NCBI GenBank assembly: GCA_002358575.1
Contig: DEPD01000029.1
Location: 1-12,424, forward strand
Length of the DNA: 12,424 nucleotides
Direction of reading: 5' to 3'
From: Lachnospiraceae bacterium UBA3401
GTDB lineage: Bacteria; Bacillota; Clostridia; Lachnospirales; Lachnospiraceae
The position numbers were made by a program, and so were the translations under genes. The notes below the pieces were generated by a model. It saw only the letters and a program-made list of their open reading frames with translations, searched no databases and was not told the DNA's origin. Each line of letters opens with the position of its first letter. The stretch's first letter is position 1. Positions 1 through 5,918 of this stretch are shown piece by piece.

Positions 1-10
1 TGCATCAATT

Positions 11-73
11 GTTGCAATTCACACCAAATCATCATAAATCAATACCCAATCTGGCGTTGGTGTGAATTGTAAC
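11..73. repeat. Long inverted repeat upstream of the hydrolase gene
   Basis: The left arm (11-27, GTTGCAATTCACACCAA) and right arm (57-73, TTGGTGTGAATTGTAAC) are complementary over 17 bases with one G-T wobble, around a 29-base AT-rich loop. No T-run follows on either strand, so it does not look like an intrinsic terminator. It could be a palindromic intergenic repeat, the end of an element that starts left of the window, or an operator region for the gene at 139. The right arm holds GTGAATTGTAACG, which resembles the 3' side of the hairpin at 9252-9293 (GTGAATAGTAACG), but this is weak evidence of kinship. Confidence 0.6.
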
Positions 74-138
74 GTATATAGGCAAAGTGGGATAGGAAAG
101 TGATATTTTGATTGAATTGAAACAAAAGGGGTGTTATT

Positions 139-1065
139 ATGGAAAGGAAAGATTTTTATATTCCGTCGCGGGACGGTGTGCATAAATTGCATGTAGTGCT
201 CTGGGAGCCGGATATGGCGCCGAGGGCTGTTGTACAGATTTCTCATGGTATGACAGAGATGATTGACAGATATGAAGATTTCGCAATGTTTTTGACCCGC
301 AATGGTTATGCGGTAATTGGAAACGACCATCTAGGACATGGTTTAACTGCTGGAAATGACAGTGACTTAGGCTATTTTTGCCCGAAAAATATGAGTGCCA
401 CAGTTGTTGCGGATTTGCATAGAGTCACCAAGTATGCGAAAAAAAAGTTTAAGGGGATTCCCTATTTTCTGCTGGGGCACAGCATGGGGTCTTTTATGGC
501 CAGAAGATATATTATGACGTACGGAATGGATTTAGATGGGGCAGTCCTCTGTGGAACAGGAAGCAAAAGCCGCCTGGTTTTGACGGTTGGCGAACTGGTA
601 TCGAATGTGCAGCGCGCACTGTTTGGAGATCGTTTTCGCTCCAGATTATTAAGGAAAAGTGCATTTGACGGCTATCTAAAAAGGATTCCGAATCCGCGCA
701 CTGCAAGCGACTGGCTGACGCGGGACGGAAGAATTGTGGATTTTTGCAGGGGCAACAAATATTGCAGCTTTCTCTTTACAGTGAATGGCTACAGAACAAT
801 ATTTGATGTGCTGCAATTTATTCAAAATAAATGCAATATTAATCGGATTCCCAAAGAGCTGCCACTTTTTTTTATCGCAGGCGGCGAGGATCCAGTTGGG
901 CATTATGGAAGAGATGTGCAAAAGATATCAACAGCGTACAAAAAAGCTGGCATGGAGATGGTGTCTGTAAAAATATACCCGCAGGACAGGCATGAAATTT
1001 TAAATGAATTAGATAAAAATCAGGTCTATCAAGATGTGATTTCGTGGCTGAATGTACTATCATAA
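139..1065 (+). CDS. Alpha/beta hydrolase, lysophospholipase / monoacylglycerol lipase-like (S33 / Hydrolase_4 type)
   Basis: A 308-residue soluble protein with the full alpha/beta-hydrolase layout. Visible landmarks are an oxyanion-type HG in ISHGMTE (residues 34-40), the NDHLGHG strand-turn (62-68), the nucleophile elbow GHSMG with Ser115, the acid Asp251 in GGEDPVG, and the catalytic His285 in QDRHEILNE. Spacing and length fit the Hydrolase_4 (serine aminopeptidase S33) group, usually annotated as lysophospholipase or monoglyceride lipase; the actual ester substrate cannot be read from sequence. There is no signal peptide, so it is probably cytoplasmic. The ATG at 139 follows AAAAGGGG (124-131) at good spacing. 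A 45-base gap without a terminator separates it from tadA, so read-through is possible. Family is confident, substrate is not. Confidence 0.9.
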   Translation: MERKDFYIPSRDGVHKLHVVLWEPDMAPRAVVQISHGMTEMIDRYEDFAMFLTRNGYAVIGNDHLGHGLTAGNDSDLGYFCPKNMSATVVADLHRVTKYAKKKFKGIPYFLLGHSMGSFMARRYIMTYGMDLDGAVLCGTGSKSRLVLTVGELVSNVQRALFGDRFRSRLLRKSAFDGYLKRIPNPRTASDWLTRDGRIVDFCRGNKYCSFLFTVNGYRTIFDVLQFIQNKCNINRIPKELPLFFIAGGEDPVGHYGRDVQKISTAYKKAGMEMVSVKIYPQDRHEILNELDKNQVYQDVISWLNVLS

Positions 1066-1110
1066 GGAAGACATGCGACCTGATGTCAGTATCCTAAGGA
1101 GGGATTACGT

Positions 1111-1632
1111 GTGATGGGCAACAGGCTGACGGAAGAGGAACGCTACATGCGGGAAGCTGTCAAACAGGCAAAAAAGGCGTATGCACTCGGTGAGGTGCCG
1201 ATTGGCTGTGTCATTGTATATGAAGGTAAAATTATAGGGCGTGGCTATAATCGGCGCAACACAGATAAAAATACGCTTGCACATGCGGAGATTACAGCGA
1301 TTCGCAAGGCAAGTAAAGTGATAGGAGATTGGCGGCTAGAGGGATGTACAATGTATGTCACACTTGAGCCCTGTCAGATGTGTGCAGGTGCGATTGTGCA
1401 GGCGCGCATTTCCAAGGTGGTGATGGCGTGTATGAATCCAAAAGCAGGATGCGCAGGGTCTGTCTTGAATATTCTTGACATGCCAGCATTCAATCATCAG
1501 GTGGAGATTGTGCGGGGAATTTTAGAGGAGGAGTGTTCCCAAATGCTAAAAGTATTCTTCAAAGAGTTGCGTGTCCGAAACAAGGCTGAAAAGGATCGGC
1601 TGCGGTCTGGGGATACTGCGGCAATAAAATGA
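1111..1632 (+). CDS. tadA: tRNA-specific adenosine deaminase TadA
   Basis: Deaminates A34 to inosine in the wobble position of tRNA-Arg(ACG) in the cytoplasm. The protein carries the zinc-dependent cytidine/deoxycytidylate deaminase fold: the HAE motif (His58, Glu60) in AHAEITAI and PCxxC (Cys88, Cys91) in LEPCQMCAGAIV supply the zinc ligands and proton shuttle. The N-terminal MREAVKQAKKAYALGEVPIGCVIV block is typical of TadA rather than of free-base deaminases. The length of 173 residues is normal, with a slightly long charged tail. Start: GTG at 1111 is followed directly by ATG at 1114; AAGGAGGG (1096-1103) suits either. The stop overlaps an upstream ATG of the next reading frame (ATGA at 1629), which suggests coupling with the glycosyltransferase. 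In many Firmicutes tadA is followed by the SRP RNA and dnaX; that is not the arrangement here. Confidence 0.95.
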   Translation: MMGNRLTEEERYMREAVKQAKKAYALGEVPIGCVIVYEGKIIGRGYNRRNTDKNTLAHAEITAIRKASKVIGDWRLEGCTMYVTLEPCQMCAGAIVQARISKVVMACMNPKAGCAGSVLNILDMPAFNHQVEIVRGILEEECSQMLKVFFKELRVRNKAEKDRLRSGDTAAIK

Positions 1633-1640
1633 GCAAAAGC

Positions 1641-1645
1641 GGAGG
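1641..1645 (+). promoter_or_regulatory. Ribosome binding site deciding the glycosyltransferase start
   Basis: GGAGG lies 10 bases before ATG 1656 and inside any protein started at the upstream in-frame ATG 1629. The conserved GT2 core (MDEIAVLIPCYNE) begins at 1656, so I prefer that start; the 1629 start would add nine unremarkable residues and depend on coupling to the tadA stop. Confidence 0.65.
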
Positions 1646-1655
1646 CATTGAATTT

Positions 1656-2597
1656 ATGGATGAAATTGCAGTACTTATTCCTTGCTATAATGAGAGTAAG
1701 ACAATTGAAAAGGTGGTACAGGACTTTAAGAAGGCATTGCCCAATGCAGTAATATATGTGTATGATAACAATTCAAAAGATGGGACAGACGAGATTGCGC
1801 GGCGGGCAGGAGCAGTTGTGCGCTATGAATATCAACAGGGAAAAGGAAACGTGATTCGGCGGATGTTCCGCGAGATTGACGCCAAATGTTATGTTATGAC
1901 GGACGGTGATGACACTTATCCAGCGGACGAGGCTGGAAAACTGTGCGAGGCAGTCCTTGCGCGCGGTGCGGATATGGTTGTGGGGGACAGGCTTTCCTCC
2001 TCCTATTTTGAAGAGAATAAAAGACCGTTTCACAATTTTGGCAATTCCCTGGTGCGCGGTGCCATCAACAGTATGTTTAAGAGTGACATTCGAGATATTA
2101 TGACAGGGTATAGGGCGTTTAGTTACCAATTTGTGAAGTCCTTTCCAGTGCTTTCCAAGGGATTTGAGATTGAGACGGAGATGAGCATTCATGCCATTGA
2201 TAAAAATATGCGCGTGGAGAATGTGATTATCCAGTACAGGGACAGGCCAGAGGGAAGCGAGTCAAAACTGAACACCTACTCCGATGGAATCAAAGTGATT
2301 ATGACCATTATAAAACTCTACAAAAATTATAAGCCAATGGGATTTTTCTCTTGGATTGCGCTGATATTGGTGTTGATCTCAACGGCTTTTTTGGCGCCAG
2401 TAATGGTAGAGTTTTTTGATACAGGGTTGGTGGAGCGCTTTCCGACGCTGATTGTGTGCTGCTTTGTATACTTGGCGGCGATGCAGTCATTCTTTGCGGG
2501 ATTGATGCTTTCGACAATGAAGCAGAAAAACATGCAGGATTATGAGATGAATCTTATTTTTCTGGATAAGGAATACAAAGATAAAATACAGGGATAA
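1656..2597 (+). CDS. Family 2 glycosyltransferase with two C-terminal membrane segments
   Basis: About 313 residues from the preferred start at 1656 (322 if ATG 1629 is used). The N-terminal GT-A domain shows IAVLIPCYNES (residues 4-14), DNNSKDGT (37-44), the metal and nucleotide-sugar binding TDGDDTYPAD (82-91), MTGYRAF (149-155), GFEIETEM (169-176) and the RPEGSESKLNTYSDG block (198-211) found in polyprenyl-phosphate sugar transferases (DPM1/GtrB-like). Two hydrophobic helices (about 229-253 and 264-286) anchor it in the membrane. By family it probably moves a sugar from a nucleotide donor to undecaprenyl phosphate for wall or surface glycan decoration; donor and acceptor are not readable. 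It lies between tadA and an exonuclease with almost no spacing, so it is probably in the same operon although functionally unrelated. No flippase or second glycan gene is next to it. Confidence 0.88.
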   Translation: MDEIAVLIPCYNESKTIEKVVQDFKKALPNAVIYVYDNNSKDGTDEIARRAGAVVRYEYQQGKGNVIRRMFREIDAKCYVMTDGDDTYPADEAGKLCEAVLARGADMVVGDRLSSSYFEENKRPFHNFGNSLVRGAINSMFKSDIRDIMTGYRAFSYQFVKSFPVLSKGFEIETEMSIHAIDKNMRVENVIIQYRDRPEGSESKLNTYSDGIKVIMTIIKLYKNYKPMGFFSWIALILVLISTAFLAPVMVEFFDTGLVERFPTLIVCCFVYLAAMQSFFAGLMLSTMKQKNMQDYEMNLIFLDKEYKDKIQG

Positions 2598-2603
2598 AAT
2601 GAT

Positions 2604-3368
2604 ATGGATATACCAATGAATTATGTGGCTCTGGATATTGAGACGACAGGGTTAAATCCAAAATATGACAAGATTATAGAAATTGGAGCGGTGCGTGTCA
2701 GGGACGGGAAGGCAGAGGAGACTTTCTCGTCGTTTGTCAACCCGGCAAAAAGTCTGCCGCCAAGGATTGTAGAACTCACAGGTATTCAGGAGGCAGATGT
2801 CTGTAAAGCGCCTTATATTGACGAGGTTCTTGATGCGTTTCTGTCCTTTGCGGATGAGGATATTCTGTTGGGGCACAATTTGATCTTTGATTATTCTTTT
2901 GTGAAGAAAGCCGCGATAAACAACAAAAAGTCTTATGAGCGAACAGGTATTGATACCTTAAAAATTGCCAAATGGTTTCTCAGTGATTTGGAGAGCCGCA
3001 GCCTTAGCTTCTTGTGTGAGCATTTTCAGATAGCGCTCGATGCACATAGGGCGTTAAATGACGCGATTGCAGCGCATACTCTCTATCAAATCCTAGTGCA
3101 GAATTATGGAAATGTGGAGGAAAAACCATTTCGCCCAAAACAGTTGGTATACAGTGTGAGAAAAGAGAATCCCATCACACCAAAGCAGTTAGAGCTTCTG
3201 TTAAAACTTGCTGTGCAATATCATCTGCATCGGGAAGGATACATGTTGTCTCCAGTGGCCGATGTCACAGACGAGGCAATCGATTTAGAAAAGTTAAGCA
3301 AGAATGAGGCGAGCAGGCTTATTGATAAGTTGCTCTCAAATTTTCGACGATTGTATCCTTTAAGATAG
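2604..3368 (+). CDS. DEDDh-family 3'-5' exonuclease (DNA polymerase III epsilon / PolC-exonuclease-like) with C-terminal helical extension
   Basis: A 254-residue protein. Residues 6-165 form an RNase T / DnaQ-like exonuclease fold with all five catalytic positions visible: Asp11 and Glu13 in ALDIETTG (Exo I), Asp96 in HNLIFDYSF (Exo II), His148 and Asp153 in AHRALNDA (Exo III, H-type). It should remove 3' nucleotides from DNA with two metal ions. It is too short to be a polymerase and lacks helicase motifs, so it is a stand-alone exonuclease rather than PolC or DinG. Residues about 187-254 form a helical module with TPKQ and LSKNEASRLIDKL segments; this kind of tail occurs on clostridial nucleases, but its role is unknown to me. 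The gene starts 7 bases after the glycosyltransferase stop with only a weak ribosome site, so coupling is likely. Its last 50 bases overlap the 3' end of the convergent gene at 3319-3927. Confidence 0.88.
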   Translation: MDIPMNYVALDIETTGLNPKYDKIIEIGAVRVRDGKAEETFSSFVNPAKSLPPRIVELTGIQEADVCKAPYIDEVLDAFLSFADEDILLGHNLIFDYSFVKKAAINNKKSYERTGIDTLKIAKWFLSDLESRSLSFLCEHFQIALDAHRALNDAIAAHTLYQILVQNYGNVEEKPFRPKQLVYSVRKENPITPKQLELLLKLAVQYHLHREGYMLSPVADVTDEAIDLEKLSKNEASRLIDKLLSNFRRLYPLR

Positions 3369-3927
3369 AACGTATATTCTGCGCTTGGGAAATCAGTTCT
3401 TCAATTTTTTCGGACATGCCGGCTTCCTGATAGAGTTGTGCAAGCAGATAGTAGCTTTTGCTGACGTCGGTTCCAGTGGAGACAGCAAATTCAAGTGTTT
3501 TGACAGCAAGGGCATCTTCCAGGATATCATGCAGCAGTTCTGCGAGCTTTTGCAGCAGAGTTACTAGATTTGTGTAATGAAAATCATAATCGCTTAATAT
3601 ATTGATATTAGCGGTTCCGTATTCCAGTTTTAAGTCGGTGTTGGTATAGCCCGTAAAATTTACAATTTTAAATGCGGACAAGTCATTTAGATCGCGAAGA
3701 CAGTTCTCAATCTCTGAAGTCATGTAGTCTGGTTTCATCTGTAGGATTTCCTCTGGGATTGTGATGTAGTTTAGATTGTCAAGAGATTTTTTGCGGGTAA
3801 AATTTGCTTTTTGCTCGCGCTCCCAGAAATCTTGGTCGAGATTCTGCTCAATGCGCTTTGTCTTGTGCAGCGCAATAGAAAAAATAATACAAAATATGGT
3901 AAAGCTTGAAAATAAGAATAAATTCAT
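3319..3927 (-). CDS. Membrane-anchored protein of unknown function with TPR-like helices
   Basis: I do not recognise this 202-residue protein. It opens with one hydrophobic helix (residues about 2-19, MNLFLFSSFTIFCIIFSIA) followed by basic HKTKR, which suggests a short outside N-terminus and a cytoplasmic body. The C-terminal half (about 125-195) is helical, with a segment SYYLLAQLYQEAGMSEKIEELI that resembles one tetratricopeptide repeat. The open frame extends to 3990, but the ATG at 3925-3927 is preferred because AAAGGA lies 9-10 bases upstream on this strand and the extra 21 residues would run antisense through the start of the divergent small gene. Its 3' end overlaps the exonuclease gene tail to tail. 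Gene is fairly sure; function unassigned. Confidence 0.75.
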   Translation of the reverse strand: MNLFLFSSFTIFCIIFSIALHKTKRIEQNLDQDFWEREQKANFTRKKSLDNLNYITIPEEILQMKPDYMTSEIENCLRDLNDLSAFKIVNFTGYTNTDLKLEYGTANINILSDYDFHYTNLVTLLQKLAELLHDILEDALAVKTLEFAVSTGTDVSKSYYLLAQLYQEAGMSEKIEELISQAQNIRSILKDTIVENLRATYQ

Positions 3928-3934
3928 ATATAAT
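3906..3934 (+). promoter_or_regulatory. Sigma-A promoter for the small membrane peptide (and possibly vanW)
   Basis: TTGAAA (3906-3911), a 17-base spacer, then a perfect TATAAT (3929-3934). Transcription would begin near 3941, leaving a roughly 20-base leader with GAGGTG before ATG 3961. The promoter lies over the first codons of the opposite-strand gene ending at 3927. Confidence 0.7.
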
Positions 3935-3960
3935 ATCCTTTCGAAAAGAGGTGAACAGCC

Positions 3961-4071
3961 ATGATGAACATGAATCATAAAAAAACACAACGTACAATCG
4001 CAACGGTTATCGCAATTATTCTTGTGCTGGCAATGGTAGTTCCGCTGGCGGTCAGTGTAGTCGGATTCTAA
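3961..4071 (+). CDS. Small single-pass membrane peptide, 36 residues
   Basis: An ORF of 36 codons with a strong ribosome site (GAGGTG, 3949-3954) and a near-consensus promoter just upstream. The peptide has a short basic N-terminus (HKKTQR) followed by one hydrophobic stretch (ATVIAIILVLAMVVPLAVSVV) and a very short tail ending VVGF, the layout of a small membrane peptide with its N-terminus inside. ATG codons at 3961, 3964 and 3970 are all possible; 3961 has the best spacing. In size and shape it resembles the Prli42 / DUF4044-type mini membrane proteins of Firmicutes, but I cannot confirm that family by eye. It is divergent from another membrane-anchored protein and precedes vanW; the vanW transcript may start at its promoter. 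Confidence 0.72.
   Translation: MMNMNHKKTQRTIATVIAIILVLAMVVPLAVSVVGF
3974..4003 (-). promoter_or_regulatory. Candidate promoter for the minus-strand membrane protein
   Basis: Read on the minus strand: TTGCGA (3998-4003), an 18-base spacer with a T-run, then TATGAT (3974-3979), placing the start of transcription near 3967 and about 40 bases before ATG 3927. The site lies within the first codons of the small plus-strand gene. The -10 match is good, the -35 is moderate. Confidence 0.4.
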
Positions 4072-4101
4072 TTGATTATAACATACTGCACGATTTAGGA
4101 C

Positions 4102-4279
4102 AATGCAAAAATCAACAGTTTGGCCTCAGAACTTTGCATTTGCTGCAAAGTCCGTAAAACAGTGCAGTGGCAAAGATGCATCAAGCTACCATAAAGTGGT
4201 TTTGCATGGCTTGATGCCCGTAACAGGAAGCCGAAGGCTGAACTGTTACAAAAATCCAATTCGTGTATGGAGGATTTGT
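4102..4279 (+). promoter_or_regulatory. Highly structured leader of the vanW gene, no recognised riboswitch class
   Basis: The 208 bases between the small peptide and vanW hold several helices. AATGCAAA (4102-4109) can pair with TTTGCATT (4133-4140), which excludes the alternative hairpin ACTTTGC (4131-4137) / GCAAAGT (4145-4151). These are followed by GCATCAAGC (4178-4186) / GCTTGATGC (4209-4217) with an inner ACCA/TGGT, then GTAACAG (4220-4226) / CTGTTAC (4243-4249) with an inner AGCC-GAA-GGCT. After these, AAATCC (4252-4257) can pair with GGATTT (4272-4277) and cover part of the ribosome site GGAGG (4269-4273). There is no T-run, so control by transcription termination is unlikely. Mutually exclusive helices and possible masking of the ribosome site permit, but do not prove, a regulatory RNA. 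Confidence 0.5.
4126..4249 (+). repeat. Three-hairpin repeat element, copy A
   Basis: Order: TCAGA, hairpin 1 (4131-4151), TCCGT linker (4151-4155), a 26-base gap between hairpins, hairpin 2 (4178-4217), CC, hairpin 3 (4220-4249) with an internal GA / GAA loop. The same order, similar spacing and conserved TCAG, TCCGT and TGAA words recur at 9161-9293. Stems differ in sequence but keep pairing. Here the element lies wholly inside the vanW leader. Confidence 0.5.
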
Positions 4280-5881
4280 ATGAAAAAAATAAGAGAGCGT
4301 GTGGGACTGATTTTGGCAGTCTTTGCATGGGTAGTTATTCTTTGGGGAACATTTGGGTCAAGTGAAGTTTTGGCAGCTTCGGACAAAGATGTAATATTAG
4401 ATGGAATTTTCATGGGAGGGATTGAGCTCTCCGGCATGACGGCTGAGGAAGCAAGGGCTTCTGTCAGTGCATTTGTAGAGGATTTAAAACAGAAGAATAT
4501 TACGTTTGGCGCAGTCGATAACCATTATGTGTCTATTATGGTAGGCGAGTTGGGGCTTCGCTGGGAAAATGAGGCAGATATAGACGCAGCGGTTTCTCTT
4601 GGCAAGAAGGGAAATATTGTCAAGCGATACAAGGCAATGCAGGACTTAAAACATGGAAACAAAGTGTATGATCTGCGACTTACGCTCGATAAGGAACTGA
4701 TTCGTTCTGTGTTGGAACAACAGTGCACCGAGTATGATATTTCGGCAATGGATACAACATTGACTAGAGTGAATGGTCAGTTTGTTGTGGAAGGCGGTCA
4801 GACAGGACAGAAAGTAAATATTGAGGAGTCTCTCAATAAGACATATGACTATATTACAAATGATTGGGACTATCAGGATGCATCAATCGACCTTGCAATT
4901 GATGTGACAGAACCACGTGGGAGTGCGGAAGAGCTGGCAAAGATTAAAGATGTTTTAGGTACTTTTACAACGAGTTACTCAAGCAGCAGTTCATCAAGAT
5001 GTAAGAATATAGAAAATGGTTGTCGTCTGATCAATGGTACATTGTTGTATCCAGGAGATGAGTTTTCTACGTATGATACAATTAAGCCGTTTACTGAAGC
5101 AAACGGATATTATCCGGCTGGTTCTTATATGAATGGAAAGGTGGTTGACAGTCTTGGCGGTGGTATCTGCCAAGTGTCGACAACATTGTACAATACGGTT
5201 TTGCTTTCCGAGTTGGAAGTGACAGAACGGAACAATCATTCGATGATTATTTCCTATGTAAAACCATCAATGGATGCAGCAATCGCAGAATCGGCTGGAA
5301 AAGACTTTCGCTTTGTCAATAATTGGAATCATCCGATTTATATAGAAGGAATTACAGAGGGAAAGCAGATTACTTTTACAATCTATGGTGTGGAGGAGCG
5401 AGATCCAGGACATGTGGTGCGCTATGAGAGTGAGACACTCTCAACGACACGTCCCGACCATGAGATTATCACGCCGACAGCAAGCCAGGGTATTGGATAT
5501 GTCAGTGTGGAATCCGCACATATTGGGTATACGGCGCAATTGTGGAAAGTTGTCGAGGAAAATGGTGTGGAGGTCAGCCGTGAGGTGATTAATAAAAGTT
5601 CTTATAAAGTATCGCCGCGGTCAGCAGTTGTGGGAGTGAATACAGATAATCCCGTATATGCTGAGCGAATGAATGCAGCGATTGCATCAGGTAGCATTGA
5701 TGTCTGCAAAGCAGAGGCTGCGGCAATTAAGGCGGAGATGGCAGCGGCAGCACAACAGCAGGCAGATTTGGATGCTTACTATCAGGCACTGCAACAGCAA
5801 CAGTTGCTGGAGCAGCAGGCATTGCTTCAGCAGCAGCTTTTAGAACAGCAAGCTCAGGCTGAACAGCAGGCGGAGCCATAA
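4280..5881 (+). CDS. VanW-family exported cell-wall protein (YoaR-like) with glutamine-rich tail
   Basis: 533 residues from the ATG at 4280, which follows GGAGG (4269-4273) and begins a typical signal sequence: MKKIRERV, then a hydrophobic core (about 9-24) and a possible cleavage site near VLAAS (30-34). The open frame extends back to 4103, but those codons are leader RNA. Residues about 38-215 look like the peptidoglycan-binding (PG_binding_4/YoaR) region, including TFGAVDNHYVSIMVGELGLRWE. The VanW domain spans about 228-370 with FSTYDTIKPFTEANGYYPAGSY and the signature LGGGICQVSTTLYN (292-305). Residues about 375-455 look like a G5-type beta module. The last 45 residues are Ala/Gln rich with QQQ and LLEQQ repeats, probably coiled coil. 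Although named after a vancomycin-cluster gene, this family is common in Clostridia and does not itself imply resistance; its biochemical role is not established. Confidence 0.88.
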   Translation: MKKIRERVGLILAVFAWVVILWGTFGSSEVLAASDKDVILDGIFMGGIELSGMTAEEARASVSAFVEDLKQKNITFGAVDNHYVSIMVGELGLRWENEADIDAAVSLGKKGNIVKRYKAMQDLKHGNKVYDLRLTLDKELIRSVLEQQCTEYDISAMDTTLTRVNGQFVVEGGQTGQKVNIEESLNKTYDYITNDWDYQDASIDLAIDVTEPRGSAEELAKIKDVLGTFTTSYSSSSSSRCKNIENGCRLINGTLLYPGDEFSTYDTIKPFTEANGYYPAGSYMNGKVVDSLGGGICQVSTTLYNTVLLSELEVTERNNHSMIISYVKPSMDAAIAESAGKDFRFVNNWNHPIYIEGITEGKQITFTIYGVEERDPGHVVRYESETLSTTRPDHEIITPTASQGIGYVSVESAHIGYTAQLWKVVEENGVEVSREVINKSSYKVSPRSAVVGVNTDNPVYAERMNAAIASGSIDVCKAEAAAIKAEMAAAAQQQADLDAYYQALQQQQLLEQQALLQQQLLEQQAQAEQQAEP

Positions 5882-5918
5882 GAACTGTTATACTGACGAT
5901 GATGGAAAGGGATTTGTC

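Noticed and set aside
1066..1110. Terminator between the hydrolase and tadA
   Set aside because: Only a weak GACAT/ATGTC pairing is present and no T-run follows.
1633..1700. SRP RNA downstream of tadA, as in many Firmicutes
   Set aside because: tadA overlaps directly with the glycosyltransferase frame and no SRP helix 8 sequence is visible.
1773..2192. Antisense 139-codon ORF across the glycosyltransferase gene
   Set aside because: It is a shadow of a well-conserved GT2 frame, with no ribosome site and no recognisable protein features.
4161..4249. Cyclic-di-GMP (GEMM) or cobalamin riboswitch before vanW
   Set aside because: Short words such as GGCAAA are present, but the conserved GEMM core (GACGCAAAGCC, GAAA tetraloop, GGTAGC) and the B12 box are not found in the right order.
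4103..4279. N-terminal extension of the VanW protein by 59 residues
   Set aside because: The stretch is full of hairpins, lacks a ribosome site at 4103, and the ATG at 4280 has GGAGG upstream and starts a normal signal sequence.
4280..5881. Vancomycin resistance determinant
   Set aside because: VanW-domain proteins are widespread in Clostridia; no vanHAX, vanR or vanS genes are in the window.
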